Source of the DNA: Dendrolimus kikuchii
Lineage: Eukaryota > Arthropoda > Insecta > Lepidoptera > Lasiocampidae
Direction: 5' to 3'
Assembly: GCA_019925095.2 (NCBI GenBank)
Contig: CM034402.1
Span: forward strand, 7,327,501 to 7,391,500
Length of the DNA: 64,000 nt
Position numbers and translations under genes: made by a program. The notes beneath the pieces were generated by a model. It was not told the DNA's origin and did not search any database. It worked only from the letters and a program-made list of their open reading frames with translations. How positions within the stretch are numbered: the stretch's first letter is position 1; the number at the start of each line of letters is the position of its first letter. Shown piece by piece: positions 22,101 through 32,063 of this stretch.

Positions 22101-22656
22101 GGTATACGCAGATGGTGGTAAACGAGTAATAGCCTATTTTAGTAAAGTTACTCAGGGCGCGGAGGCAAAATACCATTCGTATGAACTGGAAACCTTGGCG
22201 GTTGTCAAAGCATTGCAATACTTTCGTCACTATTTGATCGGGATAACTTTTAAAATAGTAACCGATTGCAATGCATTGAAGGCCACCGAACGTAAAAAAG
22301 ATCTTCTTCCACGCGTTGCACGCTGGTGGATTTATCTGCAGGATTTCAATTTTGAAATTGAATATCGAAAGGGCGTGATGATGGGTCACGCGGATTATCT
22401 GAGCAGGAACCCACCAGCATTGCAAGTCAATAACGTTGATAGACCATTGAATTGGGCACAAATAGCTCAGTCGGCTGATTCTGAGACTAGCGATCTCATC
22501 CAAAAACTAAGGGATGGTCTCTTGGACTCCAAGAGGTACGTTTGTCAGAATGATGTTCTCTATTATCGCTATACACCTGTTGGCGAGGAGGCGCGCTTAC
22601 TATGTTACATCCCTAAAGGACACCGACTCAGTTTATTACGTGTCTTTCATGACTAG
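19138..22656 (+). CDS. Gypsy Gag-Pol polyprotein, part 1 (SR-rich Gag, protease, RT, RNase H)
   Basis: 1172 residues to a TAG. Residues 1-69 are three 23-residue repeats of the type MPRSxRSRDRSVRTPPRSxS; the Arg/Ser-rich stretch continues to about residue 175, like an SR splicing protein, and is unusual for Gag. A retrotransposon Gag domain follows (about 215-390), then two CCHC knuckles (CFCCGRAGHNRAQC near 420, CSFCKKVGHRESNC near 454). Next come the aspartic protease with DSG near 515, reverse transcriptase (about 675-880) with YIDD near 827, and RNase H (about 970-1085). Gag and Pol are in one frame with no frameshift between them. The ORF stops at 22654-22656 at the start of the integrase zinc-binding domain, and homology continues in the same frame beyond it. 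Confidence 0.92.
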   Translation: MPRSSRSRDGSVKTPPRSKSRRVMPRSPRSRDRSVRTPPRSDSRRVMPRSLRPRDRSVRTPPRSGSRCSQRSESRLDHRHNSRSPNDQMRSRCYKTRSRSHHNRTRSNSRSDKIRSRLRSGRTRSRSRRSGSSRSRRSRSRNGSHHGPREGPRSRTASSHQRRNKSRSYHDISAKNVLGTIMSRLTAIEKNTNSGSHVTPSVRNSTPPLDKNISVTQALVDALGVLTKNKSNYYVSNFDPAINNFEVWCGEVDRARHVNRWDDLECFSRVAHCLKGDAKTWLNEWATNDRSWSNFLKEFKSLCPQKINFAQILQEVINTTSEKFPSYAEYARRSLLRLRVVRGLSEDLMVQIVIYGINDVQVRAAATNADLTTENLVSFLATYLKPTRKFQNRNSDKFVPSGNMAKRRNFNGPTKSDFKCFCCGRAGHNRAQCPKNRNVNDKGDAHDNVKPVVCSFCKKVGHRESNCFAKARSGSQGDNSNQRKVNLCSEPSNVKDKNDMSTAVIQGIPVDVLIDSGALNVSLISSAVVTYFSGLRKQIKCPLKGIGDKEIVAREYITLTVEFRNIALEVDFVIVPASCMNTPIIIGTDVLNRDGVTFIRTKHGQYLTHTPNSVLKVNSVSVSNPNKINTPLEGAELAKLMAVVDEFSPFLNTGTATTTVNTGKMRINLTSDVPVSYHPYRLAYQEKLKVREICRDLLDKKIIRESDSEYASPVILVKKKDGSDRMCVDFRALNRITVRDRYPLPLIDDHIDRLGGSKFFTSLDMASGFHQIPIDEDSIHKTGFVTTEAHYEYLKMPYGLCNSPTVYQRIINNTLRKFIEAGNVLVYIDDVLILSSTVDDGITLLHNVLRTLTKAGFSVNVRKCFFLTTEIEYLGRVISHGQVRPSPHKIKALVNAPIPSNVKQVRQFLGLAGYFRRYIEGYATKTACISHLIKKDVKFQWGPDQDQVRQDLIKRLTSEPILAIFDPNLPTELHTGASSVGYGAVLMQVYADGGKRVIAYFSKVTQGAEAKYHSYELETLAVVKALQYFRHYLIGITFKIVTDCNALKATERKKDLLPRVARWWIYLQDFNFEIEYRKGVMMGHADYLSRNPPALQVNNVDRPLNWAQIAQSADSETSDLIQKLRDGLLDSKRYVCQNDVLYYRYTPVGEEARLLCYIPKGHRLSLLRVFHD

Positions 22657-23700
22657 CACGAGCACATCGGGGCTGACAAAACTTATGACCTAATTTTAAA
22701 ACACTTCTGGTTCCCTGGCCTTAAATTATTTGTACAAAAGTATACTTCCCATTGCCTTATTTGCATTTCCAAAAAACGTGTCCCCAGAGCTCCTCGTCAG
22801 CCTATTACGTCCTGGGAAAAATCAGAAATCCCCTTTAACACGGTTCATGTTGATGTCTTAGGTCCTTTACCCGAATGCAATGGGTATAAATTTGTATTTG
22901 TCTTGGTGGACTCTTTTACAAAATTTTGTTTACTCTACCCTATGTATAGACAGGATGCAAGCGAATTAAAACGCGTTCTTAATAACGCTATATCGTTATT
23001 CGGGGCCCCCAAATTGATAGTTTGTGACCGTGGTCGCATGTTCGAGGCGTCAACTTTTACTAGATGGGTATCTGAAATAGAATGTGATTTACATTACATA
23101 ACGCCAGAAATGCATCACTCTAATGGACAAGTTGAGCGTTATATAAGAACCATCCTTAATATGATTCGTATCGAGAGTAATAATAAAAATTCCTCCTGGT
23201 CTGATAGTTTATGTAAAATTCAGTTAGTTTTAAATATGACAAAACAAAAAACCACGCAGTACTCAGCTTTGTACTTGTTAGTTGGTACTAACGCGACCAG
23301 TCCTGTGATTCGGGCACTGATCCGTGACGTTGCCATTGAAGGCTCCAGTCCAAATCGAGAAGCTATGAGGGAACTCTACAGGAGCTCCGCTAAAGCATCT
23401 CTTGACAAAAATCAAGATGGTCAAGACACTCGGGTAAATCGTCAAAGGCACCCGCCAAGAGTTTTTCAGGTTGATGATAAAGTTTTCGTAATAAAGTATT
23501 CTCAGTGCGCTGGGAAACTGGACCCTGGCATGAGGGGCCCGTACGGTGTGACTAAAGTATTACCGAGCGGTCGTTACGAGCTAAAATTATTAAGTGGAGC
23601 TAAAGGCAAGACAACCCAGGCCGCAGCTCAGTACATGGTACCCTGGAAAGGCGAGTGGTGTCCTGAGAGTTGTGCTGCATTTTTTGAAAGTGAGTTTTAA
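22657..23700 (+). CDS. Gypsy Pol, part 2 (integrase), downstream of an in-frame TAG
   Basis: Same frame as the upstream ORF. It starts with the His residues and ends with the Cys pair (HCLIC) of the HHCC zinc finger. The catalytic core follows, with D in HVDVLGPLP, D in VCDRGR and E in NGQVERYIRTIL (the DDE triad is complete), then a C-terminal GPY/F-type module (MRGPYGVTKVLPSGRYEL). Unspliced, it ends FFESEF-stop at 23700. Inference: the TAG is a point nonsense mutation in this copy, unless it is read through. Confidence 0.88.
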   Translation, partial: HEHIGADKTYDLILKHFWFPGLKLFVQKYTSHCLICISKKRVPRAPRQPITSWEKSEIPFNTVHVDVLGPLPECNGYKFVFVLVDSFTKFCLLYPMYRQDASELKRVLNNAISLFGAPKLIVCDRGRMFEASTFTRWVSEIECDLHYITPEMHHSNGQVERYIRTILNMIRIESNNKNSSWSDSLCKIQLVLNMTKQKTTQYSALYLLVGTNATSPVIRALIRDVAIEGSSPNREAMRELYRSSAKASLDKNQDGQDTRVNRQRHPPRVFQVDDKVFVIKYSQCAGKLDPGMRGPYGVTKVLPSGRYELKLLSGAKGKTTQAAAQYMVPWKGEWCPESCAAFFESEF

Positions 23701-24347
23701 CCGAACCTTTTCATGATTTTTTTTATGTTCTAGTACCACGTGTGTAGTGTATGCGTGCGTATGAGTGCAAGACAAGTGATTGTCTTGTGGTTGGAACGAA
23801 TGGCTGTTGCAGTCAACGTACAGCGCGCTTGGGAGCAATCCGCGTGCAGCGCGTTCGGAAGCAGCCCGCGTGCAGCGCGTTCCGGTGCCCGGAAGTGCCT
23901 GGTTCCGGAAGTCGTGTACTATGTACGCGCGGTGGGCGTTGTCCCGGTTGGGCGTTGTCCCGGAAGTCGCATGTATATGCGCGTCGGGCGGTTGTCCCGG
24001 GTGTTCTTTGAACACACATCGGGAGTTGTCCTGGCAGGCGCAGTCCTGGTAACACGTTTTTGACGTGTAAACTTGTACGTACAAGTATGAGTGAGATATG
24101 GTGTATGAAGATGTATGCACACATTTTTAAGTAAAATGTCTTTAATTTGAGTTACGAAAGTGTATTTTTGTATGAGGGCCTTGGATGTGGAATGAGTGAC
24201 AGAATAGGCACAGGTGTATGTCGTCACGTATAATTAACCTACATGTTTTATCATTCAGGTAGCAATGATGACAACCCTGACGATGCTGGTGAGCTTTCAG
24301 TCCCTGGTGCAGCCGAGGACGGTGCAAGATCAGGAGAGGCCGTATAA
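23690..24347 (+). other. Predicted intron and alternative last exon of the Gypsy element
   Basis: A strong donor GTGAGT (23690-23695) overlaps the last codons of pol. An acceptor with a pyrimidine tract (TTTTATCATTCAG, ending 24258) is followed by an open frame in the matching phase. Splicing would replace the last few residues with an acidic tail (NPDDAGELSVPGAAEDGARS within it) of about 30 residues, ending with TAA at 24345-24347, that is inside the 3' LTR. The 569-nt intron is GC-rich with repeated GTTGTCCCGG and GCGTGCAGCGCGTTC motifs. Not demonstrated; based on signal quality and phase. Confidence 0.5.
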
Positions 24348-24980
24348 GCCATAATGGCGGTAGTTGAGTTTTTTTTGCAAGTACGGCGGTAGCGTTCGCT
24401 AGCGGCACGTGCCCTGTACACGTGCGCGGCGTCGTCACCCCGCCCACCTTTCACTACGCTTAGAGTATAAAAACGGACCGCTCCGTTGTATTGGCACGCA
24501 TTTCCAACGAATGCGTCGTCGAGCATGGACCATTGGCTTCCAATCAGTACTGCTCTGACAATAGATACGGAACACCGTCATTGGCGGCTAAGTACTATCT
24601 AAATAATAGACGTGGAACACTGTCCCAGTCAGTACTGTCTAAATTGCGGTAGGTGCGTGGAACGCTGTATCTAACAGCCAGTACAGCCCTAAAGTGACCG
24701 CCCCGCTCTCATGACAATAGACGTGGAACACTGTCCCAGACAGTCAGTACCGTCTAAATTGCGGTAGGTGCGTGGAACGCTGTATCTAACAGCCAGTACA
24801 GCCCTAAAGTGACCGCCCCCGCTGTCATATCTAACTGTAATTGTTTTTGTACTTTATTAATGGTGTTTTTGTACTTTATTAATGGTTGTTTGTCTAATTA
24901 AATCGATAAATTTGTTATAAAATTAAATAAATTGTTTACGACTATATTTTTTTATTATTTTCCACTTCTGGTCGCTAAAA
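24343..24980 (+). repeat. Gypsy 3' LTR
   Basis: Collinear with the 5' LTR at a constant offset of 5923 bases; one mismatch noticed at 24903. Confidence 0.9.
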
Positions 24981-25012
24981 ATATATTTTAGTTATAGTTT
25001 TACATAATTATA

Positions 25013-26767
25013 ATGGAAGACCTTAAAAAATTAAGAGCGGCTCGAGGCTATGTTAAGTCAGCTCTTAGTAGGATATTTAGTTTTTTGGAAAATACATTAG
25101 AAATACAAACTACTTCAAATTCGATTTTAAAAGCAAAACAAAAACGGTTGGAGCAATTATTTCATGAATTCGAAAATTATAATAAAGAAATTTTGTTTTA
25201 TGACGAAAGTGATAATGGCAATAGCGAAGAGATTGAAGGAAAATTCTTTAACGCCCTTGAGATTCTCAATGAGCTCATAAACGCTAATTCTGAAGCCGAT
25301 ACAGGTAATTGTTCAACTTTTAAGGCGAAGCTGCCAACAATTCATATACCTAGCTTCACGGGAAAATATAGTGACTATACACCCTTCATCAATCTCTTCA
25401 CAGCAATAGTGCACAATGACAAATCACTAGATAAGATCCAAAAATTATATTACCTTAGGTCATTTTTACAAAAAGAGCCACTTGATTTGATTAAAAACCT
25501 CCCTTTGGCTCCAAATAGTTATGATGAAGCCCTTCAACTGCTAAATGACCGTTATAACCACACGTTTAAAATTGTTAATGAACACATTAATTCGTTACTC
25601 GACATGCCTTCCTTGTATAAATCAACACCAAGTAATATTCGCGAGTTTGTGTCACACATAAAACAATGTTTAGGTGCTTTAAAAAACTTAAACATTCGAA
25701 CAGACACTTGGAATCCTATTTTATTAGCGGTTTTATATCGAAAATTAGATTCGTATTCATTAATGGCCTATCAATGAGATAGGAATGCAACTGTGGATTC
25801 AACTGTAGCTGAGTTTTTGTCATACCTGGACAAGAGGGCCTTGGCTTTGGAATACGTTCAGTCTTCATCATCCTCAGACAGAATCCACAATCCTAAGGTA
25901 GCTATAAACATGACTACTACCTTTGGATCCAGATCATGTTTATACTGTAAGTCTGCAGAACACAAATTATACACTTGTTCTGATTTTAAACTTTTGGCAA
26001 CATCTGATAAATTACACTTTGCTAAAGATAATAGATTATGCAAAGTGTGTCTGAATGCTCACCAAGGTAAGTGCAAATATCACTTTCGGTGCAAATTATG
26101 CAGGCAGACACACAATACTTTGCTTCACGAAGAGGTCTTACCTTCGCAACCAACTGTGTCACTGATATCTAATGCATCTTCTAATAAAGTTTTACTACCG
26201 ACGGTTAAAGTAAAACTTTATTCAAAAAGTGGCCAGGAGGTGCGCATAAAGGCAATATTAGACTCGGCTTCCCAAATATCGATCGCAACGAGCAAGTTAA
26301 TAGATGTCTTAGGCATTACTCCTACAAAGTGTAACACCAACATAATAGGGGTCAGCAACAAAAATAATGCAGTTCATTGTTCTGTGCCTCTTGAAGTGTT
26401 CTCACTTAATTCACCATACAAGGTGACAATTGACTGCCTTGTCTTAGACAAAATAACATCCAAGATTCCTCAATCCAAGGTAGATGTTTCATCCCTTCAC
26501 ATTCCTTCTGGAATGCAATTGGCAGATGACGATTTTGGCATACCATCCGATATTAGCATGTTAATAGGCGCTGATGTATTTTTCCAGGTGATGATTCCAG
26601 AGCAACATAATTTGCTTGATCATTTTGCTTCACAACATGAGTTCGATGCTCATGATCAACACCTGCAACCTCGCTTTATTAATTGGTGCACTGGCTTCAG
26701 TGGCTTCCCACGCCTGTTAGTGTCGTTTCGATTACTTTACTGGTTAGAGCTCTCGCAAAAAAAATAA
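25013..26767 (+). pseudogene. BEL/Pao gag and A17-type protease region
   Basis: ATG at 25013 opens a 254-residue frame with the DUF1759-type BEL Gag block (LPTIHIPSFTGKYSDYTPFI, FRSFL-like LRSFLQKEPLDLIKNL). An in-frame TGA at 25775-25777 interrupts it, and the same frame continues to 26767. The second part has a C/H-rich zinc-binding stretch (CLYCKSAEHKLYTC ... CKVCLNAH ... CRQTHNTLLH) and a DUF1758/A17 protease with AILDSASQISI and SMLIGADVF. After about 26610 the expected sequence is lost. It is a non-functional remnant. Confidence 0.85.
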
Positions 26768-26769
26768 TT

Positions 26770-27470
26770 ATGTCGGCCTGCGCTATTAAAATGTGTCGGA
26801 ACTATTTTAAAACGGGAAAGGATAAGGATGAGATGTCATTTAATCGGAAAACTTAACACTTTTCTCATGATTTCTTTGTAAAAACGTGAAATTTAATTTC
26901 GACATTTTCAAGGTTATCGAATTGATTGATGTTGTCAGGTGAGAAGTGTGACTTATTTTCCAAAATTTGGGGACTTTTGTTACGATTTTTTTTTTATGAA
27001 ATATGAATAATTGAAAAAATCTATAGAAAACAGACATGTAATGTTTGTGTGTCCGGTTTTCTTAAACTAGTTTATATTACGTTTTAGACTTCCTACGGAT
27101 CCAATTGTAGCATATTGTTGGACAAAGAGATGGATTTTGAATCATTTTCGGAGATATTTTTACACTATGTTTTCTATATTTTCTTATCAACGGCACAATT
27201 GTATTGAAATAAAGTACCTAAAATAATTATATATGGTCGTGACCGATAAGATGTAAGTTGTGTGAACGATAATTAGAAAATTTAAGAATACTTAACCATC
27301 ATGTAAAATTATTTCTAATCTAACCTTAGCGCTTTGGACAATATAAACTTTTTAATGTAACCTTATGACGTTTGACATAGAATTGACAGAATGCGTGCTG
27401 CAAATATCGTTAAAGAGGATGTAAAAAAAACTGAATATCGTTTAAAGCAGATGCTTCGGTCGGAGTTATC
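26770..27470. other. Unassigned DNA inside the BEL/Pao remnant
   Basis: AT-rich with no recognisable retrotransposon domain or repeat. It takes the place where reverse transcriptase should be, so it is probably later filler or a badly decayed segment. Confidence 0.5.
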
Positions 27471-27472
27471 TG

Positions 27473-27666
27473 TACTAATATTATAAAGAGGTAAAGTTTG
27501 TAAATTTGTGACGTTGTAGGGAGTAATCTCGGGATCTACTAAACCGATTTTAAAAATTATTTTACTGTTGGAAAGCTACGTTAACAGGGAGTGTCATAGG
27601 CATAACATGACGCTTTATACCACGGGAGCGGGACAGACCACGGGTGAATCCGCGCCGGGCCGCTAG
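27473..27666 (+). mobile_element. Helitron-like non-autonomous element
   Basis: Begins in a TACTAATATTATAAA context, contains CTACTAAACCGATTTT and GTTGGAAAGCTACGTTA, and ends GGGCCGCTAG followed by T. A related element with the same start and a CTAG end lies inverted at 44422-44622. Confidence 0.6.
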
Positions 27667-28439
27667 TAATATTATAGATAATTCTTTATTGTCATAATTA
27701 AGATATTAATTTTGTCTATATTCTGTTAGCTGCATCTCCATTAATTCCTAATAAAGAAATAATTTAATATATTAATATGATAAAAAACAAATTTTAGTTC
27801 AGAAAATAATCAAACTGAACTTGTTTGAATAAAAACTTTTGGATATGAATATTTTTATTTCTATAATAGCCCTTTTCAAGTGGTTTAGTTGCTCTTAAGT
27901 CCCTGCATTAAACTATCCCGTGTACCTATCCCGTAATTCCTACTACTGATATAAAATTTGGATTATACATAAAGCCTACTACCCAATATGAACCTATCGA
28001 ATCGTTCCAAATCTACTATTACAAATGATTTCACTGACTTTTAGCGCAGGATAATCTTTGGGTTATAAATAGTCATCTAATAACCTTCGTGAACATGATG
28101 TGTAACACAAAAATAATTTGCCATTATGAATAGTTTTCTTTTAATTATTATATTAGTATTGGTAATTAACAGACTTATAAATATGTACTAATATCTGTAC
28201 AGACATTTTATTGCGAATTAAAATTACTACATGTGCTATGAATGTGTTATGAATTTATTTGTGCATGTATTTTTTTATGGTTCGTTCCAAGACACACAAC
28301 TTTTGTTGCTAATACTTTATTTAAAAAAAAACTGAAACCTCGGAGTAATATTAAATTATAACACATAAAGCGATTAAAACATAACGATCATTTAAACTTT
28401 TCACTTACATAAAAAATATTTAATTATAAAAAATGGGGT

Positions 28440-28880
28440 AATATTTTTTTCCTGATATCCCGAAAACACAGAGTGAACTTAGCAACGCTTCGCGTTTTTG
28501 ATGCCGTTTAATTTGATTGGGGATTCTTTAGATTTGGTTTTATATAGGTTTTTAAAATTAGAGCAGAAGTTACACAGAAATACTAAATTTTATTCTTTTC
28601 TCAATAAATACTGCAAGAAAATGCCGCGCTTGTGGGCTTTTATATTCAGGTTTTCCAATAATTTAACCTCGCATCAAATAGGATATTTACAACCCTACCT
28701 TGATAGACAAAATTTTCTTAAGGTAGGTGGCAGGGTTCATGCACTTAGGTCATTACACGTTGCATCCTTGTTGTGCAGAATAAATAAAAAATATTGGGCA
28801 ATAAACAGGTACAATCATATAAAAAATATAACTTATAAGTTAGTGCGTTTTAAAATAAAAGAAGTAGAATCTGCTTAACA
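28440..28880 (+). pseudogene. BEL/Pao pol remnant before and into the integrase
   Basis: Open from 28498 for 126 codons. LQPYLDRQNFLKVGGRVHA is the linker block before BEL integrases, and SLLCRINKKYWAINRYNHIK matches the start of the integrase zinc-binding region, with the sequence between them deleted. The Cys residues of the zinc finger are lost. This supports assigning the outer element to BEL/Pao. Confidence 0.65.
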
Positions 28881-29193
28881 ATTTATGAGTAGCTTAAAAG
28901 GCGTTAGCTAAGAATAATGTTTTATTTTAGTTATTGTTTCAATGATGTTTATGTTTTAGTTGAAAGGTTATAATTGAAGTAATTAATTTTCTATTTTGTT
29001 TCTATACCGTTAAATGTTCATACGTTAAACTATCAAATTATATAAGGTATTGTAATTTATATCTATACTTTATAAGACAATCAGCGTGATACCAGTATGC
29101 TGGCTTCAAGGCATAACGACATATTACCCAAGAGGTAACGAAAATTAAAATATTATTCGGTATGGTGCTTAGTTTCACCGCCGCGCCCCAGCA
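28881..29193. other. 3' untranslated part of the BEL/Pao remnant
   Basis: No coding sequence. It ends with a C-rich stretch (CCGCCGCGCCCCAGCA) directly before the right LTR. Confidence 0.5.
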
Positions 29194-29342
29194 TGTTGGC
29201 AACACCAACAAACAATTGAAATTTGACTTTGTCACAACAGAAAATTTTCCCTTCGAAATGTAATGGTGCAATCTTAGTAAATTTATTAAATATCTCTCGC
29301 AGTGCTATTTTTACCCTTTCCTTAATAGTTTTGATTTAATCA
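29194..29342 (+). repeat. BEL/Pao right LTR
   Basis: 149 bp, TG...CA, followed by the GTATT target duplication at 29343-29347. Confidence 0.8.
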
Positions 29343-29515
29343 GTATTTACATGAAATTTTAAAACTGACTTTATAGAGCGGCCAGACAGTATGTACTACA
29401 TATTGTTAGACTGTTGTTTAAATATCTGTTACATGAATTTCAAGTAGTGGGTAGGCGGAGTTGGTACAATTATTGCTCAATAAATTTCTTCAGTTCCTTG
29501 ATGTTTATTGAAAAT

Positions 29516-29765
29516 TAAATAAATAATAATAATCGCCAGACAAACACAATTGTATATCCCCAAGTTAAACAAGTTGCGCTTGTGTTATGGGTAATATACA
29601 ATATATATACAACGGACTACTCTGGAGCCGACCCCAGAAACTCAGACCATAGTAAATAACAGAGAAAATACGTTTCCGAAATTTATCACACCAAGAATCG
29701 AACCCGGAGCCTCTGCATCAGTGAGGTAAACCGGCAAAGACTAAGCCCACTCAACCACAGAGGCT
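29516..29765 (-). mobile_element. tRNA-derived SINE, copy 3
   Basis: Full-length copy with box B (GGTTCGATTC on the minus strand) and an ATT tail at 29516-29533; it carries a short internal TA-rich insertion near 29597-29610. Confidence 0.8.
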
Positions 29766-29769
29766 GTGT

Positions 29770-31040
29770 GGCCAATGGGTTTTTTTTACAAAATAAAATT
29801 ATAAAGACCACACTTGCAACTTATTATGATCAATCAATAAGGCGCTAATCAATATTGCTCCTGATAAAAATCGGTCATCAACGGTCCGGCCACGACCTTT
29901 TCGCTGTGAACTAAGCGCGATGCAACGAGTAGCAAATATAAGTGTCAAGATGTCACACTCAGCGATTAGAAGACTACACGACTAACAGCGGCACAAACAT
30001 TCTTAACTAAGTATTTTAATAGTAAAATAAATTGCAATTACTTGTCCATTTTAATTAAGACTTTTTTGAAAGGGGACGCGCTACTATGTAACATGTTTTT
30101 ATGGTCGGACATCAGCATCTGGCGCATCGCTAGTAAGTTAGTTGCAGTCGCTGTTGCTAGTTGCTAATGCGGAATACGAGACGTGCACATTAAGATGGAG
30201 TAAAATGTATGGACATTATTTTGTTCAGATATCATGTTCTAATAGGAAAGGATCGGCGCCTTATATTAAAGAAAAATAAATGTAATTTTTCAATTCATTT
30301 GTAAAATATCTTCTACCTCATCACTGAACTCAAAAATCTCAATTTATGGGAACAATATTTAGTGTAGTTATGGTAAAACATTTAACTTTATTTAATGTTG
30401 AATGGATAATAAATGATGTGTATTTACAGTTTAGGTGTTTGTTAATTATGTTTTTTCTAAAACAAAATTTAATAATAATATTGAAAATAGAAATAATTGA
30501 TTTGTTCGGATTATTTCTTGCAATCACTTTCGGCATTACGTTTTGTGAGTTAAATTTGGCATTTATCGCACCTAATCGTGGTTTTTATGCAAGAAAAAGT
30601 GGCAGCTTCTGTCGTCGTCTTCACAGCACTTTAACGTGTGTATGACACGTAAAACTTGAAAAAAACAGATCGTTCTCTCCGTCAAAATGATCATACACTG
30701 GTCAGACCTTTTTTATACCCGCTGGTTCAGATATTGTTACCAATCATTTTGTGAAGTAAATATTAAATGTTTATGCATTGAAATTACTATATAGCACTTT
30801 AAATAGCTTAGGTGTTGAAGATTGAATTATACCGCGTGCCTTTAATATGCGTCAGGCTGGTAATTCTCGAATATATTTCCTGCTAATAGTTATCACTGCA
30901 AGAAGATGCTCTCGCGATGTAGAAAATAATTATAACTTTTTATTTCAGGCAATAGAATACCCATATAAAATTGCAATCAGAAATCAAAACTATTAAATTA
31001 AATTAAAATAATAATATTCATGTCAATTCGTGTGATCTAC
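29770..31040. other. Unassigned intergenic DNA
   Basis: AT-rich. A 99-codon plus-strand open frame at 30346-30645 has no recognisable domain and is not supported as a gene. No repeat shared with the rest of the window was noticed. Confidence 0.5.
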
Positions 31041-31050
31041 ACGTACATTA

Positions 31051-31540
31051 TGGATTTGCGTTAAGGTGCACAGAATGCCAGCTCCTAAAAATATGGTTTT
31101 GACAACCATCTGAAAACATGCGGAGAATCCCATTGCCCGAAGCACAGAGGCGTGCCCAGAGCCCCACGATGCAGAACCTCCTTATCGCAAAGAAATCTGC
31201 AATACTCTGTTCGGTGAACATTCCCGAAGCGCTACAGAATCGGGGCAGTTTCATTTGGATGTGATATGCATAATTATATTGCACCTCAATAGTTCCTAAG
31301 CCTTTCTTGGTGCATTCCGCCCAGAGTTGACAAATGTAGAAACTTTGACAAAATGCTATAAATAGTGTCACTTTCACTTGTTCAATGCATGCATGGTGCA
31401 TGTTGCACCTAAAAGCCAGAGCTGTGTAAAAATTGGTTATTTCATGGCTGTATAGATATCGCTTTAAATTTTCTGTCTGGTACCTGAAGCCCATAATTAT
31501 GTATAAAAGCGGTCTCGTGTCCTCAATGAACAATGGTTAA
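31051..31540 (-). pseudogene. Non-LTR retrotransposon reverse-transcriptase C-terminal fragment
   Basis: The minus strand encodes VKVTLFIAFCQSFYICQLWA, VQYNYAYHIQMKLPRFCSAS and GMFTEQSIADFFAIRR, ending near LRMFSDGCQNHIFRSWHSVH. This is the end of the RT ORF of RTE/CR1-like insect elements. No upstream RT motifs are present, so it is a 5'-truncated relic. Confidence 0.75.
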
Positions 31541-31544
31541 TTTT

Positions 31545-32060
31545 TACTAAATTATTATGAGGATTCATAAACTTTTAGAAAAAATTAGTCCAAGTTGATA
31601 AATTTTCCCATGCTTTTTTTCCATTCTAATGTATTCAGTAAGTACGTGTAACATTTTTTCTGTCTATTAATTTACCAGAATATTACTTGAAAGTACCGCT
31701 AATACGATCTTATGTGATCTTGTGTAAGGAATGTTGAGTTATAATGACATTTTGAACTATTTGTGGAAGAATTTTTCTTTCAATACTTTTAAATTTTATA
31801 ACAGGCAATTATTTGCAAGTTCTAGATATTTTCCCTGTTGAACCAAACAAATACCTATTGGAGTGGTTCTTGTCTTTCTTCAAGTAATCCCATAATACCG
31901 CCTTACCTTCCAATATTCATATCTGTACAATCAAATACCAGATGCCATAGCTAAATAATGCTAGTCCTGTAGCCTGTAGCATTTTCTACTTTTTTATAAT
32001 TTTCAAAAGTTTGTGTTTCTTTCCATCAAAGTATGATAGAAAGTTCTGGAACTAGGACCT
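31545..32060. other. Unassigned AT-rich DNA
   Basis: No feature recognised. Confidence 0.5.
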
Positions 32061-32063
32061 CCT

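Larger units (their letters stand above)
18420..24980 (+). mobile_element. Near-intact Ty3/Gypsy LTR retrotransposon
   Basis: Both 638-bp LTRs (18420-19057, 24343-24980) are present and, by eye, differ at only one site (18980 A, 24903 T), so insertion was recent. The 4-bp flanks ATAT (18416-18419, 24981-24984) are a target duplication, as for many Gypsy elements. LTR ends were set where identity stops; they do not follow TG...CA. Internal order: possible primer-binding region after 19057, gag-pol from 19138, a single in-frame TAG at 22654-22656, integrase to 23700, a GC-rich 3' region, and a purine-rich tract (AGGAGAGG) just before the right LTR. It landed in the 5' UTR of the BEL element, 32 bases upstream of that element's gag start. 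No env gene is seen. Confidence 0.9.
17799..29342 (+). mobile_element. Degenerate BEL/Pao LTR retrotransposon, interrupted by a nested Gypsy element
   Basis: Two 149-bp LTRs that are almost identical (TGTTGGCAACACC start, TTTAATCA end) lie at 17799-17947 and 29194-29342. They are flanked by a 5-bp duplication GTATT (17794-17798 and 29343-29347). Between them, on the plus strand, are a candidate primer-binding site TGGTCCTTCGATTTCGG just after the left LTR, a gag-protease region (25013-26767), and a short pol remnant (28440-28880). The reverse transcriptase, RNase H and most of the integrase are missing. Removing the Gypsy insertion (18420-24980) leaves about 5 kb, much less than a full BEL element, so it was internally deleted. 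Confidence 0.8.

Noticed and set aside
30346..30645. 99-codon hydrophobic frame
   Set aside because: AT-rich chance frame, mainly Ile/Leu/Phe codons, no signal for a real start and no neighbours or splice signals.
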